From contig VXAI01000015.1 of NCBI GenBank assembly GCA_013399305.1, positions 5,042,845 to 5,106,844 on the forward strand: a DNA stretch of 64,000 nucleotides, in the 5' to 3' direction. The DNA comes from Rostratula benghalensis (Eukaryota > Chordata > Aves > Charadriiformes > Rostratulidae). Within the stretch, counting starts at the first letter, position 1, and each line of letters begins with the position of its first letter. Positions 24,613-36,775 of the stretch are shown here, piece after piece. Below the pieces are notes generated by a model that made no database searches, was not told where the DNA came from, and saw only the letters and a list, made by a program, of their open reading frames with translations. A program made the translations under genes and the position numbers.

Positions 24613-27600
24613 GTTATTTATTGCCATTCTGGAACATTTGCTGAAATGCCATTGGGAAGTGCCCGTATAGATCTCATTTCAGGTTTTAGGAGGTCTTAAG
24701 TCCTTCCAGCTGAGTGGAGATTTATTCCTTGCTGCCTGCAAACCAAGGGAAGTCTCCCCTGTTGCCGCATGTCAAGGACCTTCAGTTTATTTCCACAGGA
24801 AAAATCCACAGCAAAACACAGAACTGAACCCCAGTGTCTTGAACCCTCGTGTATTAACCAGACCATAGCCTCTCCCTTCTCCACTTTTATTTATTTTTGT
24901 GGCTGTGTTCTGAATTTTTTTATTTTCATTGTTTGTTTGAGTACACCTTCACGCTGTCAGCTTCTCCATGCCATCACTTCCTTACCCCTAAAGAACTCAA
25001 CAAGGACAGGAACTGGCAAAGACATGGCAGTGAAGGCGCAGGTCAGGTACTTTGCTCACGTTTTGGCTTTTCTTGCTCTTTTGTGCTTTCCCTTCCACTC
25101 TGCCACTCACTCCATGTTTTTATTCTGCTGTTTAGTATTAAAATGAATAACTTCACTATCTGCTGGGGTCCTAATAATTCACCGCTTTTTTATTTTAATG
25201 GAAAAGCCCTATTCTCTTGATATCAGGCCTCCCAAAGCTAGGAGCATGCAAGCCCCTTCTCATCTGCTTATTCTCTGAAACCCAAATTCCACAGGGATTC
25301 TACGATCTATTATTTTTCACCCTCTGCCTCTGGTGCCGCAGCCAGTCTTGAAAAGAGGCCACTTGAAAAGAGAGCAGCAGCAATATGGCTTATGAATTCC
25401 TGGCACATTGCTCTACCCTGAAGGATATATTAAACAATAAGCGTTTTTTAAAACAAAGACCTCCAGTAACCTCACCACAGGCACTGGCTCTGCTGATATA
25501 TTATTAATTTTAGGCACTAGCTTCAAATTATCTGACTGAAATACTGCTTCTCTGCTCTTAATACTTGGTCTTCAGAAAGATATTACCTCTTTCAGAAGTG
25601 CTACCTTCCTTTCTCATCAGACTGTTGAAAGAGTATAAATTTGGGTTTCTCCAAGTGGCGGTAGCCCAATGCTCAGCATAGGAAGCAAACCCTCTCATTA
25701 AAGCCCTCAGTAACAATCATGAGAAGAATAAATAGATTCCAAAACTAATTTTTTTTTTTAAATATGAAGAGTCACATTGCTGGTTAGTGATGCATGTATT
25801 TCTCTTTTCACACCAAACATGTAGATAATAAGATACTTTGTCTTAAACTTTCCTTAGACTCTTACATGGAACTGTTGTGACTGTTTAGACTCTCATTTAT
25901 ATAAATCTACTGTCCAAAGGCAGTGAACATTCATCATTTGTCTCCTAGGGATTGTGCCAGGCATTTACAGTAGGAGAACTGTTGGACGGTGACTGTAAGT
26001 GGCTGCATATAATTATAAGGTGGGATTTATAAAAAACATTTGGCTTTGTCCAAACCATATTCCCACAGTACAGGGGGTGGAATGGGGAGGGAGGAGTTGT
26101 AATTTTAATATTTCTAGTTCCTGTTGTCAAGAGTCAAGACCCCTTCTAGCCACCATCATCAGGAGTTAGCTGGCCTGGTGCACTTTGTGGGCAGGGAGGC
26201 TGTGGCTGAGCTGTTGCGGTTATGGACAGTTGCAGTTTCCTCTGTGTTATAACCAAGGCTGGGTTGGCTGAGATGGGACATGAAGGGTTGGATGTCCTTG
26301 GGAGCTGCAGGGTCCCTCTGGTCAGAGCAAGAAGTAATAAGTGCTTAGCAGACTAAGCCTCATTTAAAGGTGTTTTTCATGGCTGTGGGTGGTGGGTCCA
26401 TTTTTTTTCTTCTTCTGGACTGAGAGGAAGAAATTGCTCAGCAGCTTGTTCTTTGCAGAACCTAGGGAGGAGGGACTGCTTGTAAATTGCCTTCAGAAAC
26501 CAAACTGCTCAGCAATTTGAGGAGAAACCCAGGCAACAACTCAGGAAGAAGTAAGGCACTAGGCACTCTGTAAAATCCCACATGACTGGGGTTGAAACCT
26601 TTCTTTTTTTAACTTCTGTGCTTGGTAGCTGGTGTAGGAAGGAGAGAATAGGAAGTGGTATGTGAGAATATCAGGGGAAAGTCCCACGGAAAAGGCCACA
26701 AGATGATTTTTCGTCTCAGATATATTTTGTAACAGTTCTAACTTACAAATAAGCTCTAGATTTATGGTCTTTCCTTCACAAGGGTAGAAGGAGGGATGGG
26801 AGGACTTGCAATAAAGGACTAATTATGATATATGAAAAATATAGCTTTGTAAATTGAAAAAACCCCATTGTTCAGCTGAGTTTATAATCAATGTTAATAA
26901 TCCCTTCCATAAACAGTCAAGCAAGGCTGTATTTTCCTGAGATGCCTTTGCACGTGACATGGGGGGAAGACTGGTCTCTGCTGTATCTGAGTGTAATTTT
27001 TGATGCTTTTTGCTGAGCATGACCATGCTGAACTACTGCCTTTCCAAAATGTCTTCTGGATCATAGCACTGTTACTACTTTAAGACATAAGATGCTCATT
27101 ATTCTTAAAATACAAAATAGCAAATGCACTTCTGGCATGATGAACGGGACTCAAGAAAATAGGCCGTATTTCAGGACAATTTTAATTGCCCTGGATTTTG
27201 GGAAGACAGTCCAGGACCCTCTCCTGAGTCTATGTATTCATCAGTGTTAGCTACAAAAACATCCTACAGTTGGGCCACTGGAGCCCCATCACAAGATTAC
27301 AATCTTATATGTGATATTGCTGCATCTTTATTTTGCCTATTACGTGGAAAGTAAATTATTTCCTTCCTTTGACGCATTCAAAAATGTACCATTAAACATC
27401 CAGCAGGGTTTGAAATGTGTATTAGGGAGTATCAGAGACTTCCAACATCCTGTAGAGCTGGATGGTAGCTCAAGGTTCACTGCTCCTCTGCAGCCTTGAA
27501 TCGCAACTTACCCTATTGCGATAAGAGGAATGTCATCATTCCTCCAGGTCTGTGGGGGAGTAGACATGGTCTGATTTCTTAATGGGTTTCTGATGCAGTT

Positions 27601-27793
27601 ACCAAAGGGATGTGTGTGCAACTTGCATTCATAGTAAAGACTATAGACACAAACTTTCCCAGAGTTGGGTTTTGTCCCAGGCCTGTCTTAGTCTTAGATG
27701 CTGCTGCTTCAATGCAGTCATTAAACTCTTACTTTGCCTGCGGAATAGCCTTTTAAGTTTCACATTTACAGTATAGAAAAAACTTCAGCGAGG

Positions 27794-27814
27794 AAAAAAA
27801 AAAAAAAAAAAAAA
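27794..27814. repeat. Poly(A) tract, about 21 bp
   Basis: Run of A on the plus strand, preceded by AACTTCAGCGAGG and without AATAAA in the 40 bp upstream, so a retrocopy tail is not indicated. Confidence 0.9.
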
Positions 27815-28346
27815 CACACCACTCTTGTTGGGCAAACTTTATTTCCCTTAATGTTTTGTGTTTGTGTCTTATTGCCTGGACCTCTCCTACTAATAAGCTT
27901 TTAATGACTGTTCCCACTGATATCATAGCAGCAGATTCTTTGCATGCTGTCTTTGTTTCCTGGAATAAAATCAATTAAGCTCCTTGTCTCTCTGACCCCA
28001 ACTTGTATTAAGGCTCAGCACAACAATTAGGAGCACATTATGGTGTTCCTTCTTTTATAATTTTGGTTCTACAGACATTGCAGCAAGTCAGGTGTCAGTG
28101 CAAAGATTAACTTTGCAACACAATGTAGTGTAAGTGTTCAGTCTTCAGTGATCTAATTACTGTACTCATGATTCATTTTTGCAAAAGTGATTTAATGAGC
28201 CTATGACACTTTTCAACAGCCCTCTTGAACTTTTTTTTGTGAGTCTTCTATTGGACAAAGTTACAAATTTGTGGCAGGCAATTTTGAAGATTTTCACAAA
28301 ATGAAGAAATTGAGTGTTGGAAAGATGCTTCTAAAATTCAATGTTG

Positions 28347-28387
28347 TATTTCAACAAGCAACTAAATCTTTGTTGCTTGTTGAAATA
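28347..28387. repeat. 16-bp perfect inverted repeat (hairpin)
   Basis: The left arm TATTTCAACAAGCAAC (28347-28362) is the exact reverse complement of the right arm GTTGCTTGTTGAAATA (28372-28387), with a 9-base loop. Weaker complementarity continues outward, for example GAAAGATGCT on the left (about 28319-28330) against AGCATTTC on the right (about 28414-28421). It could be a relic of a small inverted-repeat transposon or a transcribed hairpin; no evidence of either was found beyond the fold. Confidence 0.9.
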
Positions 28388-29612
28388 TTTTGTTTCCAAA
28401 TTAACTTGAAGTTGAGCATTTCAAATGAAAGTTTTTCCTGATAGAAGTTTTGAGGGAAGTTAGGGGCTTTCTTCTGTCAAAATTGCTTCAGGCTATTTTT
28501 TACCAGCTTATAGAGAAAGTGTTCTTCAGTTACTCTAGCTAATGGCATGATCACTTCATTGCTGTAGAGAAAATCAGCACTCCCCTTTGCATTCTTTTTT
28601 AAAATTCCTTTCAACTTTAAGCAGGTTATGGGACCTAATTGATCAGCTCCTGCAATCTTTTGCTGCTAATTGGCTAGATGTCAGATGATAAAGGGAATAA
28701 TATCAGTTCCCATCATTTCACAGGAGACACTTTGTACTAGGTATTTGCTTTTCTCATGAAATGCAGCACATGTGGTTCTTCTGTAATAAGTCCTGTGAGC
28801 AACCAGGAGAAGAAAAAGGGTAAAAGAGCATCTAAGTTTAGTTTGTTCACTTGTGATACAGAAAAGTAGTCTTGTCCTATACCTATCAAGATTTAATTAA
28901 AAAATGAAAAGAACGGAAACAAATTGAATTGCGAACTTGGTCATGTTATCATCAATTCTGCCTTGGCAGTTTCTAGAATATTGAATAAATTGCTGTACTT
29001 GCTGTGATAGCCTCTGTTGAAAACTTTGGTGACATTTCACTTTGAAAAAGGAATTCATTGTTCCCCCTAAATGTGATGTTCTGAAAGTCAAATTTTCCTT
29101 TCATGTCTGCAAGCAAAATTTTCAAAGAATTTTTTTTAATAATTGGACAGAGCTATTCATAGGACTTCTTTTTCTTCAGAAAACTCTGGCTTTGTTTATG
29201 ATTGGAGTATGACTTGTACAAATGAACAACAAAACATCTGGATTACAGACATATCTTGCCTCACTTACTGTGAGAAAACTGAAGGCTAGGTTTAAGTTTT
29301 TTCAGTTTTCAGTTTTCCATGGTAAAGGGCAGTGCTTTTCTGAAACCACATGGGGACTGTGCCCAGGACAGAACCATGAATCGGAGTCAGCTTTTCCCAC
29401 TTTTGCCTCTACCGTCACTTTCTTACCTACAGTAGTCTGACACAATTTATTGACCCTCCTGCACCTCCTTGAACAGGTAGGTCATTACCATGGGAAAAAG
29501 ATGGCAACAGGACACCAGCCGTTACTAATCCACTACTTCCCAGCCCCTGTTTTCAAACACAAGGAGACCAGTGACCCGACCTCTAGCCCCAGTATAGGTA
29601 TCAATGACAGAA

Positions 29613-29940
29613 GAATCACGGAATGGAAGGGGCTGGAAGGGACCTTCAAAGTTCATCTAGTCCAATTCCCCTGCCGAAGCAGGTTTCACTAAGCAGGTTG
29701 AAGAGGAGCCTTTCCAGGCAGGTTATGAGTATCTCCAGAAAGGGAGGTTCCACAGCCCCTCTGGGCAGCCTGTTCCAGTGCTCTGTTACCTTCAAAGAAA
29801 AGAAGTCTTTCCTCATATTGAGAGGTGATCTCCCATGTTCCAGTTTGTGCCTGTTGCCCCTTGTCTTGTTGCTGGGCATGACTGAAGAGTCTGCCCCATC
29901 CTCTGGACACCCACCCTTTAAATATTTGTAATCAGTTATG
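29613..29940 (-). mobile_element. CR1 LINE 3' end, minus strand
   Basis: The plus strand begins with GAATCACGGAATGG, the reverse of the CR1 terminus, then GCTGGAAGGGACCTTCAAAG, TTCATCTAGTCCAATTCCCC, a GGTTCCACAGCCCCTCTGGG block, CAGCCTGTTCCAGTGCTCTG, a TTTCCTCATATTGAGAGG block, TGCCCCTTGTCTTGTTGCTG and a CTCTGGACACCCACCC block. All of these are hallmarks of avian CR1 3' untranslated DNA. The copy is cut off at its 5' side near 29940, the usual outcome of incomplete reverse transcription. The minus-strand 136-codon frame at 29646-30056 runs through this non-coding end and is not a gene. Preservation is good, so the insertion is younger than the one at 6.8 kb. Confidence 0.93.
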
Positions 29941-30316
29941 GGGACATGCTTGATAGTTACAGGCAAAGTATTATAAAATACTGCATAAATACAGGGCTGT
30001 GTTCCTCTTCCAGACTGAAACATGTTGCATTTCAAAATGCAAAAAGTCAGCTCCACATCTGAGACTGACAGCTGTGCTTCTGCGTACCGAGTGGTGGGCT
30101 TTTTCCAGTTTGTATTATGGAGTGTTTACCATACAGCCTGGTCTTAGCGTATTAGTGAAACAGTGGCAACAGATCTGCAAAGTGCCTGAATTTCTAGAAT
30201 GTGTAGAAATGTTCTTTGGTTTTCTTAATAGCAAGATGATCTCTTGCCTGAATCCTGCTCTCAGGAGACTGTGAAAATAAAGGAACTGTGGAAATCATTT
30301 GATCAAATTTTTCCTT

Positions 30317-30443
30317 AGCGCTAAACACTTGTAGACTTGAGTATACAGCTGGGAAAGAATATGTAACATCAAGAAATTCTCAAAAGTCCATGGTGTTCAA
30401 GAACTGATGGAGCAATTTTCAGAAGATCCTGTTACACCAGTAC
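30317..30443. repeat. 127-bp direct repeat, copy 1
   Basis: This stretch, starting AGCGCTAAACACTTGTAGAC and ending GATCCTGTTACACCAGTAC, recurs at 31181-31307 with one difference (A at 30384, T at 31248). Flanking bases do not match: TTCCTT before and CCTTTT after this copy. I recognise no transposon family in it. Confidence 0.97.
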
Positions 30444-31180
30444 CCTTTTCTGCAATAATGCTGACTGAAATTTTGGCCAAATGTTATATTGACTGGTATA
30501 GTCACTGGCTATCTGTGGTGCAGTTCATAAAAGTACAGAGCTTTCCTGTTTGGGTAGACAACATTTCTTCAAGTAGAGAAAGAAATGCTTTTGTTGAAAG
30601 TGATTTTTGGAAGAGGGAATAGTTTTCTGACCAGCTTCCTCTTTCATATGCTTTCATAGCTCACTGAATCAGAGAAGATGCAGCCTGGTCCCAGGTTGGG
30701 TACTTAAGTAGACAGCTGCCTGACTTCTCAAACAGCTTGCACAGTCTAGTCCTCATTATTTCTAGACAGGTATCTGAAAAAACAACTTGCTTAGGTTTTG
30801 ACACAAACTCTAATTATGAGATGGAACAAAGAAACAACCCAGTGTTTTAAAGAGGAATTGAGTTGTGATTATTCTATTGATGCTAAAACTTGCTTTGATG
30901 CAGTAACATCCCACATTACAGCTACTGAAATTCTTACAAGGCCTTACAGTCTCCTAAGCAACTGCACACTCTGCTAACAGGAAGAGATTAACTGCTTTAG
31001 AGAGGTGCAGAAAGAACCTCTGTCTCTGCTGGTGGCTGGTTATGGTAGCTGAAAAAAGAGTAAAGAAAATGAATGTGTATATTTCAGTAGTATTTAATAT
31101 AGAGGACATATTGATGGTAAACACCTGAAAATTGAAAACAGGGAAAGAGAGAACAATTTTGTGGCTGCCAAAAAACAAAA

Positions 31181-31307
31181 AGCGCTAAACACTTGTAGAC
31201 TTGAGTATACAGCTGGGAAAGAATATGTAACATCAAGAAATTCTCAATAGTCCATGGTGTTCAAGAACTGATGGAGCAATTTTCAGAAGATCCTGTTACA
31301 CCAGTAC
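31181..31307. repeat. 127-bp direct repeat, copy 2
   Basis: Second copy of the repeat at 30317-30443, 864 bp downstream in the same orientation and identical at 126 of 127 positions. It is flanked by ACAAAA upstream and TGAAGACTTG downstream, with no target-site duplication. The left flank is an A-rich run from 31170. The lack of TSD and TG...CA ends argues against an LTR pair. Confidence 0.97.
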
Positions 31308-32655
31308 TGAAGACTTGATAGAATGACCTATAATTCTTCTTGCATCCTCCCATTTTATTCAAATCCTGCTTATTCACCCATAGGTGATAGGACCATTGAC
31401 ATATGTGGAACTTTCTTGGAAAATTCCACCTAGTATAAGTGTTTTCTTCTGTCTTATTTTTTCAGTTTATTTCTGCCTTCCCGCCCCAACTCACAGGACA
31501 AGGTATTCAAAGGAATTAGATCACTTGTTATCCTGTGGGAATTCACAGGATTCACAACTGTTATGCAAGGCTTTTCTATACAGTAAAAATCTTTTTGTTT
31601 TACTTAATTAACCTTAAATGTTTTAAGTCTGGTTATTTTTGAAGTCCCTCTAAATGAAGTGACAACTGTAACTGTGCTATTCTGAATTCCAATCATTATA
31701 TTTCCCTAAAAATAAAAGCTCTATATGAGATTCATTTAAAATTGTGCACCTGGGGAACCTCTGATTACTGCCTACGGTGTTCAAGACTACTAAAATATTC
31801 ACAGTGCATATGCCTCTCTCTGGCTCCTTGCACTGAGGGAGAATTTCAACGCCTTGAGGACTGGGAAACAATAAATGTACTTAGGCTGTTGCCCAGGCAC
31901 AGACCTGGGTTATTTAGGAGGATGGTGCGTCTTAGGTGGTGAGGCAGATCCAAAATAAAGAAGTTACTACCTTTATGAGACTTTTGAGGTTATAAACTCT
32001 TCCTTCTCCTGAGAAAGAAACAATTCGGTCATCAGAGCAACTTCAGCAGCACAGAGGGAGCTGGTTTTGTTAGGAAGGCTCTTTTTCTGATGCTGGAGCT
32101 TTCACCTATGTTCTAATTTCTAGGCTTGGCCTCACCACAAACTCCCAGTATCACAGTGTAAAAAGAAATTTGACTTCCTGCAGGATTTTTTTACCAGTCT
32201 CTTTGGAACTCTCTGTTTACAAGGTTTTCTACAAATCCACTGAACGTGTTGTCCATTCCATAAAAATGCCCGTGTATATTCATGCCTTGAAGCACTTGCC
32301 TTCTGAGTTGTTCTCTCTTACTTGGTAGCAATATGAAGCTAGAAGGATCAGTGCCACTTTTATATATAGTAGCTGCAAGTGGAAGCTAAGGCAATAAATA
32401 AATGCTTGTTTTCTTTTTTTCAGTAAGACTAAAACCATGTCCATGTACTCAAATAGCAGCTGTTAGGTGACTGGGGCTGAAGAAGGACTAGAATCCATGT
32501 TAGGATGAGAAGAAAAGAATGAGTCCAGAGGAAAACCAGGCATTCAGAGGGGAGCTGTACCTCGTAACACTTCCTGGGTTTGTCACGCATTGAAATGAAT
32601 TCAAGCTACCTCTGGATTATTGTTTGCACTATTCTGGATTCTTGTGTGGTGGCAG

Positions 32656-32679
32656 TTGTTTGTTTGTTTGTTTGTTTTT
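32656..32679. repeat. (TTTG)n microsatellite
   Basis: About five tandem GTTT units followed by TTTT. Confidence 0.9.
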
Positions 32680-35600
32680 ACTTTATTTAATACACAGTAT
32701 TTAGTTTTTGGCCCTGTATGACTTGAACTACATTAATGCAGCAAAAAACTTAGGGAAGTCAAAGATGTTGCCACGTTCACATATTGAGCCATAACAGCAA
32801 TGGAAAAATAATTATTTATTAAAGTTCCTTTTCCCTCACTTATTTTGGCATTAGAGAGAAAAACTATTAAAATGCAATAAACTTCAAGCAGATAAATAAA
32901 GAACTGAAACATAATTATCTCTTGCTCAAATGATGCACAAGCAGCATGTGAAGCTACGAAATAAATGATACGAGTCATTGGATAGTGAATTAGGACACTG
33001 AGGAAATTTAGATACAGGACCTGATGAAATGCTATTGACATTAATGAAGTTGAACTCAAAAAAGAATGTGTTATGTGTAGTAGTCCTAATATTCTGTAGG
33101 TTTTAGCCTGTAATTTTTAACCTGCTCTAACTAAATATTAACAATGTGTATACTTTGAATTTCAAGACTAACAAATTTGATTTTTGAAAAGCTGTTGGTT
33201 AAAATGGCTTTTCACGCACACAGGCACATGCACATAAAACAAAACTGTAGTTCTGGTCTAATTACTATTGCTGTTGGCTTACCTTGCTGTTGGTAGGAGA
33301 GTAATTGTGTTAAAGGCTTCCATCATTTCTTGGGAAATATTTCTTTCTTTCCACTGACTGCTCACCTTTTCAGCCTAAATATTTATTGGTTTCAGTGTTG
33401 TGGTGATTTATTTCTATTTGTTTTTAATTTTCTTGTGCAGTGTTTCAAATGGTACCACACACTATGAATGGCTTGGTGTTAAATTATGTAGAGGTGCCAC
33501 ATTGCTCTTGAATGTGTGTTTTTGATGAGGTTATTAAAACTCTGACAATACAAATTACCATAGCAACAAAAACCGTAAATTCACAGCCTATTCCAACCTC
33601 TGGAGTATGAAAATATTTTAAAGCACTCAAACACTTTGCAGCATAGCACAGCTCATGTGGCTTGGCTTGCAGTTCTTCATTGTCTCCTAAAATGTATTCA
33701 CTGGTCCTCCATCTCTCAAACAGGCCAGAAGTCATGACTTTATATCTTTCTTTTTTTTCTAAATGTAAAATATTTGTTCCAGCTCAGTTCCTTGCTGATG
33801 ACTTCCTCCCTGACCTTCAGGTGGTAATTTAGTATGGTATTTACACAAACAAGAAGAGAAACAAGTCTCTCACCAGGATTGTCTTTGTTGGTGATGGTAG
33901 AGTGGGGCTGTAATTCTGATTACTATCTACGGGTTAATACAGTTACTTCTCATTTTTGTTTTAATGTTTTAAGAACTCTATTTTTGGAGTAGTCTCTGTT
34001 TTACAAGGTGCTATAAAAATGCTATAAATCCATATTTTATAAAAAGCTAGTAGTTAGCAAGTCTCCATACAGCACTGGAATCCAGGAGTATTTGCTTTAC
34101 AACATGGGAAAAGTTGAAGTCAGAGCTAGGGTCAGGAGAACTGTTTCCATTTTCCCCAATATATTTCATAGCAGTTACTTTACTACTAATCAGAATTTGG
34201 TGATTGTAGCTAATTTCATTGGCACCTACACTTTATTTGCTGGAATGTGAAGAATGAAATTTAAAAGTCACCATTTCTCTCCATGTTCAGACTGACCTTG
34301 ATAAATATTTAAAACTATCATGCAATTCACAATGCTTTGGTTGAGAGTGTATCTGTAGGAGGCAGACTGAGAAAAGAACATGAGTTCTAGGTTTTTGATA
34401 CTTTTCTGGTTATTGATGTAAGTAATTTTACTGAAGTCAATGGTATGCTCATAGAATAATGAAGAAATGCTTTAGATAAATTCTTACAAGAATAGGAAAG
34501 TAATGGGTGTTATTTTCTGCCTTTGTGTTTTATAGGTCAGTTTTGTATTCCAAGGTTTATGGAGACATCAGATACTGACCATATGGTCTATTGAGGTAAC
34601 CCTACTGTTTCTATCTAATGTTTTTGTGGTGAATTGCAGTGCATCTGGTAAACTTAATCTGGAAATATGTCTCTGTTTTCCCAAGACCTCTCTTACTGTA
34701 CTGATGTTTAATGCTACAACCTGTATAATATGCCTGGCAACATGATTCTGTTTATTTAATTAAAACACTGTATACTTAACACTGCAGGTATTTGAATACT
34801 CAGATATACCATTCAGGTTTCCTACCTTTTATAACTAAACATTCTGTCCCTTTACCAGACAAAGACATTAAAGCTATCAGTGGGTAATGGGTTTTGCCTC
34901 AAGTTTCTTCATTGGCTAAAATGTAGAAAGTGAAGATACTTTATGGTTTGATACAGTGAAACATATACTGCAATCAGTAATATATTGTGATTCTTCTGGT
35001 TCAATCATAAACAAGTAAAGAAGGATTCAATAGCAAAGTACATTTTTTAGAACCTGCCTAATCTCTTTTTGTCTAAATGTAGGTTATGTAACCAGATTTA
35101 TTTTATGGAAAGAAAGTGTTAATTTTAAACAATTTATACCATTTAAAAATTTAAAATAGTTTAAAACTGTTTATTGCTTTATTATAGATTGTAATTCAGT
35201 TTTGGAACAAATAACATTCCTAATCTGCAGCAGCTATAACGTGGAAGATTCTGTTTTACAGTTCATTTGTTTTATTCCTGTGTCTAAATATCAGCAGATA
35301 ACACACTTAAGTCTCCACTCACTGAAGACTGAAGGAAAAACCTCCTGAGACAAAAGATCTATGTGTAGTTAGAACTAGTGATGTATTTTATGTTTATAAT
35401 AGTTACAACACTTTCAAATTTCCATTTTTTAATCATTTTTATCTTTCAGTGGAAAACTGGCACAATTTTACTAAGTAAATAATGACATTCTTAACATAGC
35501 TAGAGATCAACCACAAGATCCTCTGTTCAGTCATCAGTAAAGGGTCAGATTTGCTCTAGTTTTTGTTTCCTCTGCAAGTGAGAAAGCAGTAGCATGTTCT

Positions 35601-35929
35601 GTTTCATTTACTGGCATCAGCTTGCAGGAACCAGCAAGAATCTAACCTCTTCTCCCATATCATTGGAGAAAGAGTGAGTTTTAAGTGAAAATTGCAGTTG
35701 TCTTATTAGCGTCATCAAAAAAAGAATTCTGTTAGTAGCAAACTTGCCAAAACCAGTTGTGACAATGCGTGAGTTGATCTGTTATCTCTTCTGTATCAAA
35801 GAACTGAAGGGTTATTCTACCAAAACAACCAACATTCTGCACTAAGGGTTTTCCAAAGAACTGAAATGAATTCTGCAGTGGTTGTGAAGAATGGAAGGTA
35901 GGAAATATAAAGCCACAATGAGGACTTTT

Positions 35930-36775
35930 TTCTTCTTGAAAAAGGTCTTGGAGAAACTTGAGAATCCACAGAGCAGCAAGTCTGACTTTTGTCCTGGACA
36001 AAATGGTAGAAAAGTCTGTAATAAATAGAATTGATAGATGCCTAGATAAATATAATGGAGAAGAGACAACATTGGTTTTGTAGAAGGTCATATTTCACAA
36101 GCCCATTAGAGTTCTTTGATGGAATCAATAAATATGAGGAGAAGGGTGATCTGCTCTGTGCTGTCTTAGATGGATTTCCAAAAAAACTTTCAAATAAGAT
36201 TCATCATCAAAGATTTTGAAAGTAACTCAGCTGTCATGGATTAAGTGGAAGGCTCTTTCTGTGGACTAGCTTCTTGAAGAAGTAGGAAGCAAAGGATAAA
36301 TGTCCAGTTTTCATAACAGAGAGATTATCAGTAGCTTCTCACAACAATGTGTTGCAAATTGGACTAGAAATGGTTGAACAGCAAGTTGAAATTTTTTTCT
36401 GACCTAAATAGCTCCCCAAGGAGGACAGTGTTCTGTAGCAAGGAGCATAATAGTGGAATAATTTAATTTGTTAACAGAGTAATTAGTAGTTGTGACTACT
36501 CAAGGGAATTATATTGGAAAGCCACAGAGAAATGGAGCTGTCAGCTTTTTCAGTCAAGGCTTAAAACCATGGACCACTGCAACATTGGTAAATCGGGTAC
36601 TTTACCAGCTCTGGGGGTTGTTTCTTTTTTCTGGCTGTCTGTCTGTCTTTCTGTCTTTTTTTTTTTCTTAATTGCTAGTCCTGTTTTAGTGTTCTTATCC
36701 CTACTTTGAGCAGGGTTGGAGTAGGTAACTTCCTTAGATCCCTTCCATTCTAAAATTAGACTATGATTCTGTGGT
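35930..36775 (+). mobile_element. Ancient CR1 LINE, RT-region relic with 3' end
   Basis: Plus-strand order follows amniote CR1: GCAAGTCTGACTTTTGTCC, AAAATGGTAGAAAAGTCTG, a GATAAATATAATGGAGAAG block, TTTTGTAGAAGGTCATATTT, CATTAGAGTTCTTTGATGGA, TCAATAAATATGAGGAGAAG, then a TTAGATGGATTTCCAAAAAA..CTTTCAAATA region standing for the conserved reverse-transcriptase segment (Leu-Asp-Phe-x-Lys-Ala-Phe-Asp in live elements), and TCATCATCAAAGATTTTG for the 'ccctcaccaaaggctctt' block. Stops and frameshifts abolish coding. The end at 36700-36775 (GCAGGGTTGGAGTAGGTAAC, TAGATCCCTTCCATTC, CTATGATTCTGTGG) is the CR1 3' terminus. The part between 36340 and 36690 is not clearly alignable and probably contains deletions and a pyrimidine-rich simple repeat. 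Confidence 0.8.
36635..36667. repeat. Pyrimidine-rich simple repeat
   Basis: CTGT/CTTT units running into a T tract, probably grown inside the CR1 relic. Confidence 0.85.

Larger units (their letters stand above)
24613..29612. other. Unique non-coding DNA
   Basis: No gene is supported. It contains poly(A) at 27794-27814, the hairpin at 28347-28387, and a conserved-looking block at 28600-28735. A 125-codon frame (24769-25146) overlaps a 107-codon frame in another phase and has no family resemblance. Confidence 0.65.
29941..35929. other. Unique non-coding DNA with a 127-bp duplication
   Basis: Apart from the direct repeat described separately and a (TTTG)n run at 32656-32679, no repeat or gene is recognised. 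Open frames are below about 110 codons and show no similarity. The sequence becomes strongly AT-rich from 32.7 to 35.5 kb. Confidence 0.65.

Noticed and set aside
29646..30056. 136-codon minus-strand frame
   Set aside because: It runs through the 3' untranslated end of a CR1 element, so it is repeat-derived non-coding sequence.
30317..31307. Complete small LTR element bounded by the 127-bp repeats
   Set aside because: The repeats lack TG...CA ends and a target-site duplication, and the 737-bp interior has no primer-binding site, polypurine tract or retroviral coding remnant that I recognise.
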